Positions 8,380 through 14,879 of a stretch of 64,000 bases of DNA are shown here, one piece after another. Positions within the stretch are counted from its first letter, which is position 1; every line of letters begins with the position of its first letter. The translations under genes and the position numbers were made by a program. Source of the DNA: ZC4RG30 sp965652645 (GTDB lineage Bacteria; Pseudomonadota; Gammaproteobacteria; Steroidobacterales; Steroidobacteraceae). Under the pieces are notes generated by a model. That model was not told where the DNA came from. It was given only the letters and a program-made list of their open reading frames with translations, and searched no databases. The stretch lies in contig CBFGXE010000009.1 of assembly GCA_965652645.1 (NCBI GenBank), forward strand, positions 1 through 64,000, in the 5' to 3' direction.

Positions 8380-9792
8380 ATGGATAACACCCCCGCCGGG
8401 CGCGTGTTCCCGCGCGTGCTGCGCCGCCTTGATGCCACATTGTTCACGGTCTGCGCCATCCTGGTCATCGACCAGCTGGCCGCTGCCGCGTCGATCGGCA
8501 CCTCCTCGATCTTCTGGTGGGTGTTCACCCTGTTCCTGTTCTTCATTCCCTATGCGCTGATCTCCGCGGAGCTGGGCGCCGCCTATCCCGAGGAGGGCGG
8601 CATCTATGCCTGGGTGCGCCGCGCCTACGGGCCGCGCTGGGGCGCCCGCACGTCCTGGCTGTACTGGATCAACGTGGCGCTGTGGATGCCCTCGGTGTAC
8701 GTGCTGTTCGCCGGCATGTTCGCGCAGATGTTCGCCCCGGAGCTTTCGCTGTGGGCCAAGATCGGCATCGGCATCGTGCTCACGTGGATCACCGTCTACA
8801 TCAACATCATCTCGCTGGACGTGGGCAAGTGGGTGCCCAACGTGGGCGCGGTGGTGAAGGCCCTCATCATGCTTTCGATCGGCGTCGGTGGCATCGTGTA
8901 TGCCATGGGGCATGGCGTGGCCAATGACTTCAGCCTGCGCAGCATGGCGCCCTCCTGGGAAGCCGGCCTCGCCTTCCTGCCGGTGATCGTCTACAACTTC
9001 ATGGGCTTCGAGCTGATGTCCGGCGCCAGCGAGGAGATGGCCAACCCGCAGCGCGACGTGCCGCGGGCCATCATCATCAGCGGCCTGTTGATCGCGGCCT
9101 TCTACCTGCTGGCCACCGTGGGCATGCTGATCGCCCTGCCGGTGGAGGACATCGGGCTCATCGAGGGACTGCTCGATTCCCTGCATGGCCTCTTCGACGG
9201 CTATGGCTGGGGCGCGGCCTTCGTCACCCTGCTGGGCATCGGGGCGCTGTTCACCTTCCTGGCCAACATGGTGACCTGGACCATCGGCGCCAACCGCTCG
9301 GCCTCCGAGGCTGCCGGGCGCGGCGACCTGCCCGAAGTGTTCGGCAAGCTTCATCCGAGGCATCGCACCCCCGCCAATGCGGCGATCATCACCGGCATCG
9401 TCTCCACGGCGGTGATCGTGCTTTACGGCTTCCTCGCCTCCAGCGCCGAGGACCTCTTCTGGACCATCTTCGCCTTCAGCTCCATCGTGTTCCTGCTGCC
9501 GTACCTCTTGATGTTCGGCGCCTTCCTGGCGCTGCGGAGGAAGGATGCGGCACACCCGCGTCCCTACCGCGTGCCGGGTGGGCCGGGCGTGGCGCGGCTG
9601 CTGGTGGCGCTGTGCATCGCCTTTATCCTGCAGGCTATCGTGTTGTTCATCTGGGTGCCGGGCAGCGAGTTCGCCCTCGATTCCGGACTGGGCATCGTGG
9701 CCGGCGTCATCGCCACCATCATCGTGGGCGAGGTGCTGATCCAGCGCGCGCTGTCGCGCGGCCAGGCGGCGGCCGCACAGGGTGCGCCGTGA
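8380..9792 (+). CDS. aguD: APC-family antiporter, probably agmatine/putrescine exchanger
   Basis: Inner-membrane transporter of 470 residues with about 12 predicted hydrophobic segments. The APC-superfamily features GGIYAWVRRAYG and the SGASEEMANPQRDVPRA loop are visible. It starts 11 bases after ptcA with a GAGGGAG ribosome-binding site. Its stop overlaps the GTG start of aguA (GTGA). Within an agmatine deiminase operon the expected function is agmatine uptake coupled to putrescine export, which needs no energy input. Substrate is inferred from context; the family also includes glutamate/GABA and other amino-acid exchangers. Confidence 0.82.
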   Translation: MDNTPAGRVFPRVLRRLDATLFTVCAILVIDQLAAAASIGTSSIFWWVFTLFLFFIPYALISAELGAAYPEEGGIYAWVRRAYGPRWGARTSWLYWINVALWMPSVYVLFAGMFAQMFAPELSLWAKIGIGIVLTWITVYINIISLDVGKWVPNVGAVVKALIMLSIGVGGIVYAMGHGVANDFSLRSMAPSWEAGLAFLPVIVYNFMGFELMSGASEEMANPQRDVPRAIIISGLLIAAFYLLATVGMLIALPVEDIGLIEGLLDSLHGLFDGYGWGAAFVTLLGIGALFTFLANMVTWTIGANRSASEAAGRGDLPEVFGKLHPRHRTPANAAIITGIVSTAVIVLYGFLASSAEDLFWTIFAFSSIVFLLPYLLMFGAFLALRRKDAAHPRPYRVPGGPGVARLLVALCIAFILQAIVLFIWVPGSEFALDSGLGIVAGVIATIIVGEVLIQRALSRGQAAAAQGAP

Positions 9793-10895
9793 GCCGGCTG
9801 CATCCCGGCACGCCCCGCGCGGATGGCTTCCGCATGCCCGGGGAGTTCGAGCCACATGCCGGCACCTGGCTCTTGTGGCCGGAGCGCACCGACAACTGGC
9901 GCAATGGTGCCAAGCCCGCGCAGCATGCCTTCACGCTGGTGGCGCAGGCCATCGCCCGCTTCGAGCCGGTGACCGTGGGGGTGAGCGCGCGGCAGTACGC
10001 CAATGCACGCGGCATGCTGGCGCCGGAGGTCCGTGTGGTCGAGATGTCGAACAACGACGCCTGGATCCGCGACTGCGGCGCCACCGGTGTGATCAACGAG
10101 GCCGGCGAAGTGCGTGGCGTGAACTGGCAGTTCAATGCCTGGGGCGGACTGGCCGGCGGCCTGTATTTCCCCTGGGACCTGGACGACCAGGTGGCGGGGA
10201 AGATGCTGGAGATCGAGCGCCTGGACCGCTACGACGCGCCGCTGGTGCTGGAAGGGGGCTCCATCCACGTGGACGGGGAAGGCACGCTGTTCACCACCGA
10301 GGAGTGCCTGCTCAATCCCAACCGCAATCCGCAGCTCTCGCGCACCGGGATCGAGTCGCTGCTGCGGGAATACCTCGGCATCGGGACGGTGGTGTGGCTG
10401 GGGCAGGGCATGTTCAACGACGAGACCAATGGCCACGTGGACAACCTCGTCGCGCCCATCCGCCCCGGCGTGGTGGCACTGGCCTGGACCGAAGACAGCA
10501 GCGACCCGCAGCATGCCATCTCCCGCGACGCCTTCGAGCGCCTGTCCGCGGCGCGTGATGCGCGCGGCCGCAAGTTGGAGATCATCCGCCTGCACATCCC
10601 CTCGCCGGTGCTGATCACCGGGGACGAGTCCGCCGGCGTGGACCGCGTGAACGGCACGCTGCCGCGCGCCGCCGGCGACCGCATGGCCGCCTCCTACGTC
10701 AACTTCTACTTCTGCAATGGTGGCGCGGTGGTGCCGCTGTTCGATGACCCGCGCGACCAGGAGGCGCTGGATGTGCTGCGCCGGCTGCTGCCGGACCGGC
10801 GCGTGGTGGGGGTGCCCGCACGCGAGATCCTGCTCGGCGGCGGCAACATCCACTGCATCACGCAGCAGGTGCCGGCCGCGCGGGCGAAGGCCTGA
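9789..10895 (+). CDS. aguA: Agmatine deiminase
   Basis: Hydrolyses agmatine to N-carbamoylputrescine and ammonia. The 368-residue protein is a pentein-fold enzyme with NDAWIRDCG, ETNGHVDN and the nucleophile Cys356 in GGGNIHCITQQ near the C-terminus. The GTG at 9789 overlaps the antiporter stop and gives an N-terminus (PGEFEPHAGTWLLWP) typical of the family, so translation is probably coupled. A downstream N-carbamoylputrescine amidase (AguB) is absent; instead the product goes to PtcA and carbamate kinase, the ATP-yielding branch. Confidence 0.95.
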   Translation: MSRLHPGTPRADGFRMPGEFEPHAGTWLLWPERTDNWRNGAKPAQHAFTLVAQAIARFEPVTVGVSARQYANARGMLAPEVRVVEMSNNDAWIRDCGATGVINEAGEVRGVNWQFNAWGGLAGGLYFPWDLDDQVAGKMLEIERLDRYDAPLVLEGGSIHVDGEGTLFTTEECLLNPNRNPQLSRTGIESLLREYLGIGTVVWLGQGMFNDETNGHVDNLVAPIRPGVVALAWTEDSSDPQHAISRDAFERLSAARDARGRKLEIIRLHIPSPVLITGDESAGVDRVNGTLPRAAGDRMAASYVNFYFCNGGAVVPLFDDPRDQEALDVLRRLLPDRRVVGVPAREILLGGGNIHCITQQVPAARAKA

Positions 10896-10897
10896 GC

Positions 10898-11800
10898 ATG
10901 CGCATCGTCGTGGCGCTGGGCGGCAATGCGCTGCTGCAGCGGGGCGAACCGCTCACCGCCGAGGGCCAGCGCCGCAATGCACGCCTCGCCGCCCGGTCCA
11001 TCGCGCGGATCGCCCCCGGCAACGAGCTGGTGGTGACCCACGGCAACGGGCCGCAGATCGGGTTCCTCGCGCTGCAGGCCGCTGCAGCCGGTGCTTCGAC
11101 GCAGCCGCTGGATGTGCTGGGCGCCGGGACGCACGGCATGATCGGCTACATCCTGGAGCAGGAGCTGGTCAACGCGCTGGGCCAGTGCCGCGTGGCCACG
11201 CTGCTCACGCAGACGGAAGTCGATCCGCAGGACGCCGCGTTCTCCCGTCCCACGAAGTTCATCGGGCCTGTTTATGAGGCCGTGGAGGCCCACCAGCTGG
11301 CGGCGCGCAACCCGTGGCAGATCGCGCCGGATGGCAGTGGCTGGCGGCGCGTGGTGGCATCACCGGAGCCGCGGGGCATCCTGGAGACTGGCGCCATCCG
11401 CCACCTGCTCGCCGGCGGCTTCCTGACCATCTGCGCCGGTGGCGGCGGCATTCCCGTGGCGCGCACCGCCAATGGCGCGTTCGATGGCGTGGAGTGCGTG
11501 GTCGACAAGGACTACACCTCTGCGCTGCTCGCCGACCTGCTGGGCGCGGACTGCCTGATGATGCTCACCGACGTCACGGCGGTGCAGAGCGGTTTCGGCA
11601 CGCCGCAAGCACGCGAGATCCGCCGCGCGCGGCCGGATGAACTGGCGCGATACGACTTCCCGGCGGGTTCGATGGGGCCGAAGGTGACGGCGGCCTGCCG
11701 CTTCGTCGCTGTGCCGGGCCGGCGGGCCTGCATCGGCAGGCTCGACCAGGTGCAGGAGATCCTCGCCGGGACAGCCGGCACCACCGTCACCGGCGACTGA
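10898..11800 (+). CDS. arcC: Carbamate kinase
   Basis: Transfers phosphate from carbamoyl phosphate to ADP, giving ATP, CO2 and ammonia. The 300-residue amino-acid-kinase-fold protein begins VVALGGNALLQRGE and shows THGNGPQIG, CAGGGGIPV, VDKDYTSALLA and GSMGPKV, all expected of ArcC. It begins two bases after the aguA stop and is the last operon gene. No arginine deiminase is present, so in this context it completes agmatine rather than arginine fermentation. It converges with the yqjE-like gene, leaving only two bases between stops. Confidence 0.95.
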   Translation: MRIVVALGGNALLQRGEPLTAEGQRRNARLAARSIARIAPGNELVVTHGNGPQIGFLALQAAAAGASTQPLDVLGAGTHGMIGYILEQELVNALGQCRVATLLTQTEVDPQDAAFSRPTKFIGPVYEAVEAHQLAARNPWQIAPDGSGWRRVVASPEPRGILETGAIRHLLAGGFLTICAGGGGIPVARTANGAFDGVECVVDKDYTSALLADLLGADCLMMLTDVTAVQSGFGTPQAREIRRARPDELARYDFPAGSMGPKVTAACRFVAVPGRRACIGRLDQVQEILAGTAGTTVTGD

Positions 11801-11802
11801 AC

Positions 11803-12195
11803 TCAGCGCCGACGGCGCACCAGCTCCGCGACGGCCGCCGTGGCCACCAGGCCCACCAGCCCGCTGGCGGGTCGGGGCCGCCTGCTGCGCATCAGCAATG
11901 CCGCCACCGCGGCCAGCAGCATGTAGCCGCCCGCCACCGCGAAGGCGGCAGCCACGCGATGTGTGTCCCAGAAGGTGATGAGCACCGCCACGCCGGCGAA
12001 CAGCAGGCCCAGCGGCACCAGTACCACCAGCGCGCCGATGCAGCAGGCCTGGCGGATGCGATAGCGCCTTTCTGCCGCGATCTCCGCCTCGGCGCGTTCG
12101 AGCATGCCGCGGCCATAGTCCGTGGCCAGTTCCACCAGGCGCGCCAGCGACTGGGTGAGCTGCTGCGCGGCGCCCGCGATTCCGGCGGGGTCCAT
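11803..12195 (-). CDS. yqjE: YqjE-like small membrane protein (holin superfamily III fold)
   Basis: Protein of 130 residues: an amphipathic N-terminal helix region, two hydrophobic segments (about 50-75 and 80-105), and an Arg-rich C-terminus ending RRRR. The arrangement and its pairing with a YqjD-like protein match the E. coli yqjD-yqjE neighbourhood. Its ATG overlaps the upstream stop by one base (TGATG), so translation is coupled. Function is unknown in the family. Confidence 0.75.
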   Translation of the reverse strand: MDPAGIAGAAQQLTQSLARLVELATDYGRGMLERAEAEIAAERRYRIRQACCIGALVVLVPLGLLFAGVAVLITFWDTHRVAAAFAVAGGYMLLAAVAALLMRSRRPRPASGLVGLVATAAVAELVRRRR

Positions 12196-12509
12196 CAGCG
12201 CGACCCGCCGCGCCGCGTGAGCAGGATGCCCACCACCAGGCCTGCCAGTGCGCCGATGCCGATGGCCGGCCAGGGATTGGCGCGTACGTAGTCATCGGCC
12301 CGGGCGCCGGCCTCGCGCACGCGTTCCGCGGCGTCCTGGCCGAAGGCGGCCAGGCGTTCGCGCGCCGCACCCAGTGATGCTTCGGCACGGGCCCGCGCCT
12401 GGGCGGCCGTCTCTCCCGTCGCCCCTGCCGTGGCGCGCAACAGTTCCTCTGCGTCGTGGACCACCTTGCGCAGCTCGTCGATGAGCTTCTCCGTCGTCAC
12501 GTGGGACAT
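12195..12509 (-). CDS. yqjD: YqjD/ElaB-family (DUF883) membrane-anchored protein
   Basis: A 104-residue protein with a long Ala/Glu/Arg-rich helix (about 5-75) and one C-terminal transmembrane segment (about 83-98) followed by TRRGGSR. DUF883 proteins such as E. coli YqjD anchor to the inner membrane, associate with ribosomes and are induced in stationary phase. The ATG at 12509 is preceded by AGGAAGGA, which selects it over longer reading frames. A TACCTATGG element lies 60 bases upstream. Confidence 0.85.
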   Translation of the reverse strand: MSHVTTEKLIDELRKVVHDAEELLRATAGATGETAAQARARAEASLGAARERLAAFGQDAAERVREAGARADDYVRANPWPAIGIGALAGLVVGILLTRRGGSR

Positions 12510-12568
12510 GGCAGTTCCTTCCTGTTGCAGGCCTTGTGACTTGATTCTGCGATCGCCGCCCGCGCACA

Positions 12569-12577
12569 CCATAGGTA
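12569..12577 (-). promoter_or_regulatory. Candidate island element B1 (TACCTATGG)
   Basis: On the minus strand this reads TACCTATGG, containing an exact TACCTAT heptamer that fits the NarL-class consensus TACYYMT. It lies 60 bases upstream of the yqjD-like start and is oriented toward that gene. The same nine bases recur upstream of the EF-hand gene at 13455-13463. Confidence 0.45.
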
Positions 12578-12596
12578 TTCGCCGCAGCGGCCCCGC

Positions 12597-12614
12597 AGGT
12601 ACTTGTACCTATTG
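12597..12614 (+). promoter_or_regulatory. Candidate island element B2 (palindrome plus TACCTATTG)
   Basis: A perfect palindrome AGGTACTTGTACCT (12597-12610) runs into TACCTATTG (12606-12614). It contains an exact TACCTAT heptamer directed at the zinc-finger gene, about 95 bases upstream of its start. With B1 it gives this divergent region one element facing each gene. Confidence 0.45.
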
Positions 12615-12709
12615 TCTGCCGGGACGTACAGCGTAGCTTGTTGGCCAGCCGGTCTTCCCCCGGACCCCCGGGTGCGCGAGAACCGCCATCACAAGGAAAC
12701 CCGCCCATC

Positions 12710-13102
12710 ATGCCCACACTGCTTTCCCAGGCCGATCGCCGGCAATTCGAACAGCGGCTGCGCGAGCGCCGCACCGCGCTGCGCATGGAGATCCGCGACG
12801 CGCTGCTGCGCGCCGGCACCGAACGCGAGGCGGACATCGCCGGCAAGCTGCATGACGCGCAGGACCACTCCCTGGCAGAGCTGCTGGCCGGCGTCACCCA
12901 CGCGGACATTGCGCGCGACGCGGAGGAGATCCGGGACATCGAGGGCGCGCTGGTGCGGCTCTCGGCGGGCACCTATGGTGAATGCGTGAAATGCGGCACC
13001 GGCATTCCGCGTGAGCGGCTCAATGTGTATCCCACCGCCAAGCGGTGCCTGCCCTGCCAGCAGGCGCATGAGGTTGCCGGCAACAAGGCCTCCGCTTCCT
13101 GA
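12710..13102 (+). CDS. TraR/DksA-type C4 zinc-finger protein
   Basis: A 130-residue protein with an N-terminal coiled helical hairpin region and a C-terminal four-cysteine zinc finger (Cys92, Cys95, Cys113, Cys116: ECVKC and RCLPC). DksA/TraR proteins enter the RNA polymerase secondary channel and modulate initiation. The loop between the helices lacks an obvious DksA-like acidic tip, so it is a DksA-like paralogue rather than DksA itself. The ATG at 12710 gives the expected N-terminus; reading upstream would add an unlikely Pro-rich extension. Confidence 0.85.
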   Translation: MPTLLSQADRRQFEQRLRERRTALRMEIRDALLRAGTEREADIAGKLHDAQDHSLAELLAGVTHADIARDAEEIRDIEGALVRLSAGTYGECVKCGTGIPRERLNVYPTAKRCLPCQQAHEVAGNKASAS

Positions 13103-13133
13103 GGGCGGCAGGGGACGACGCCGGCCGCACGGC

Positions 13134-13370
13134 TCAGCCCGTGCGCCAGGCGATGAACTCGGCGAGGCTGATGCGCCCGTTCCGGTCGGTGTCGATCTCC
13201 CCGAAGCCGATGCGCAGCTCCTCGGCCTTCATGTCCGCGTCGAGGTCGCCCATCAGTGCACTGAACTCCGCGAAGTCGATCATGCCGTCGCCGTCGTCAT
13301 CGACTTCGGCGAAGTCCTCGCGCAGTTCCTCGAGGCGTTCATGCTGCGGGCGGGGGACATTGGGACTCAT
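13134..13370 (-). CDS. Small EF-hand calcium-binding protein
   Basis: A 78-residue cytosolic protein with two canonical EF-hand loops: Asp24, Asp26, Asp28, Met30, Asp32, Glu35 and Asp60, Asp62, Asn64, Arg66, Ser68, Glu71. No signal peptide. Calmodulin-like proteins this small are uncommon in proteobacteria. A TACCTATGG element lies 85 bases upstream and a P2-type cation ATPase is 1.5 kb away, so calcium handling under the same control is conceivable but unproven. The ATG at 13370 is used because the upstream extension is not coding-like. Confidence 0.85.
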   Translation of the reverse strand: MSPNVPRPQHERLEELREDFAEVDDDGDGMIDFAEFSALMGDLDADMKAEELRIGFGEIDTDRNGRISLAEFIAWRTG

Positions 13371-13454
13371 GCGTCTGCTCCGTTGTTGCGGTGTTGGCTG
13401 CCCGGTGGCCGGCCCCGGATTCCGCCCCAGCGTGCGCGCCGGACCGGGCCGCGT

Positions 13455-13463
13455 CCATAGGTA
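13455..13463 (-). promoter_or_regulatory. Candidate island element C (TACCTATGG)
   Basis: Minus-strand TACCTATGG, identical to element B1, 85 bases upstream of the EF-hand gene and facing it. Over 20 bases it agrees with element A at 14 positions. Confidence 0.45.
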
Positions 13464-13540
13464 GTTGTGCCGATCCGTCGCCCGCGAAGTCGGATTTACT
13501 GGAGTAACCCACACCCCCCCCCCGCTGCCGTCGATGCCTG

Positions 13541-13840
13541 TCAGCCTCGCGCCCGCCCCTCCAGCACCTCGATGCGCTCCAGCAGTTCCACCACCAGCAC
13601 CGCGCCGGCGGCATTCACGCCCAGGTCACGCTGCAGGCGCAGCGCCGTGCGCGCGCGGCGCAGTGCGCCTCCCGCGAAGCGGCCGCCGGGCTGCTGGTGC
13701 GCCTCCAGCAGGCCGTGCTCCACCAGTTCGAGCAGTTCCTGCTGCCCGGCCGCGCAGGCCTCGCAGAGTTGTTCCAGCGTGAGGAGAAGCTCCTCCTCGA
13801 CCAGCTGTCCGGAAATGAATTGCCCGTTCGCCATGTTCAT
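13541..13840 (-). CDS. cbpM: Chaperone modulator CbpM
   Basis: A 99-residue MerR-like protein that binds the J domain of CbpA and inhibits it. The central LTLEQLCEACAAGQQELLELVEHGLL segment is the family's helix-turn-helix-like core. Its ATG overlaps the cbpA stop, so the two are translationally coupled as in E. coli and many proteobacteria. A run of ten cytosines follows the gene at 13514-13523. Confidence 0.88.
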   Translation of the reverse strand: MNMANGQFISGQLVEEELLLTLEQLCEACAAGQQELLELVEHGLLEAHQQPGGRFAGGALRRARTALRLQRDLGVNAAGAVLVVELLERIEVLEGRARG

Positions 13841-14793
13841 CCTCCGAACCCGGCGCGCGGATTGAACGGCGCGGCGGCGGCAAAGGCGAGATAGGCCTCG
13901 CGCGCCGCATCGCTGTCGGCCGGCGGCAGCACCACCTGCAGCGTGATGTAGAGATCGCCCGGGGGATTCGACGGCAGGCCGCGTCCGCGCAGGCGCAGCT
14001 TCGCGCCGGCTTTTGATCCGGCCGGCACCTTCAGATCCACCGGACCACCGGGCGTGGGCACGGGCACGCTGGCGCCGAGCGCGGCTTCCCACGGCGCCAC
14101 GGGCAGTTCCAGGTGCAGGTCGCGTCCCTCGGGGCGATACAGCCGGTGCGGTGCAAAGGCCACTTCAAGGTAGAGGTCGCCGGCACGCGCAGCGCCGGGC
14201 GGCCTCTCGCCCTGCCCGGCCAGCCGGATGTGCTGGCCGGCCTGGATGCCGGGCGGGATGCGCACGTTCAGCGTGCGCTCGCGCAGGCGCGGCCTGCCGT
14301 CCTCGCCGGATTCCGGCACGCGCAGCGTCAGCGCGCGCGTGGCGCCTTCGAACGAAGCCTCCAGGTCGATGATGACGCGCGCGTGGTGATCCTCGCCCAC
14401 GTCGCGCGCCCGGCGTGCGCGCGCACCGGTCGCGCCGAAACCGGCACGCCCGAACAGTGCCTCGAAGAACTCGCTGGGATCCCCCTGGAACGAAAACCCT
14501 TCCGCTCCATCGCCCGCGCCGCGGAACTCGAAGCCCGCGCCCCAGTCCGGTGGCGGCCTGAATTCCTCGCCGGGCTTCGGGCCCGAACCGAGCTGGTCAT
14601 AGGCCGCGCGTTTCGCGGGATCGCGCAGCACCTCATAGGCCTCGCCCACTTCCTTGAAGCGCTTTTCCGCATCCGGCTCCTTGCTGACGTCCGGATGGTA
14701 CTTGCGGGCGAGCTTGCGATACGCCTGCTTGACCTGTTCGGCGGTGGCGTCGCGCGGCAGGCCCATGATGGCGTAGTAGTCCTTGAATTCCAT
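13837..14793 (-). CDS. cbpA: Curved-DNA-binding J-domain co-chaperone CbpA
   Basis: DnaK co-chaperone of 318 residues. The J domain (about 5-69) has the catalytic HPD at 33-35 (KYHPDVS). A Gly/Phe-rich linker follows, then the two beta-sandwich substrate-binding domains (VRIPPGIQAGQ; GDLYLEV; APWEAALG; VPAGSKAGAKLRLRGRGLP). There is no Cys-rich zinc domain, which separates it from DnaJ. CbpA is typically made in stationary phase and compacts DNA. Start at 14793 gives MEFKDYYAIMGL, the expected N-terminus. Confidence 0.95.
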   Translation of the reverse strand: MEFKDYYAIMGLPRDATAEQVKQAYRKLARKYHPDVSKEPDAEKRFKEVGEAYEVLRDPAKRAAYDQLGSGPKPGEEFRPPPDWGAGFEFRGAGDGAEGFSFQGDPSEFFEALFGRAGFGATGARARRARDVGEDHHARVIIDLEASFEGATRALTLRVPESGEDGRPRLRERTLNVRIPPGIQAGQHIRLAGQGERPPGAARAGDLYLEVAFAPHRLYRPEGRDLHLELPVAPWEAALGASVPVPTPGGPVDLKVPAGSKAGAKLRLRGRGLPSNPPGDLYITLQVVLPPADSDAAREAYLAFAAAAPFNPRAGFGG

Positions 14794-14825
14794 CGGCACC
14801 GACCCTGGAACCCGGAGAGGGGATT

Positions 14826-14879
14826 CTAGCGCCCGGAAGCGACATCCGGATGAGCATCGATGACCAGGATCCTGCTCAT
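14826..14879 (-). pseudogene. 17-codon remnant resembling the N-terminus of a flavodoxin-fold quinone reductase
   Basis: An ATG overlapping the ATPase stop (ATGA), with an AGGAG ribosome-binding site, opens a frame reading MSRILVIDAHPDVASGR and then a TAG. The motif ILVIDAHPD is the first strand and FMN/pyrophosphate loop of NAD(P)H:quinone oxidoreductases of the KefF/NQO1 group, whose length is near 190-200 residues. Only the first strand remains, so the rest has been deleted or the frame now serves as a tiny leader. It sits between cbpA and the ATPase. Confidence 0.5.
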
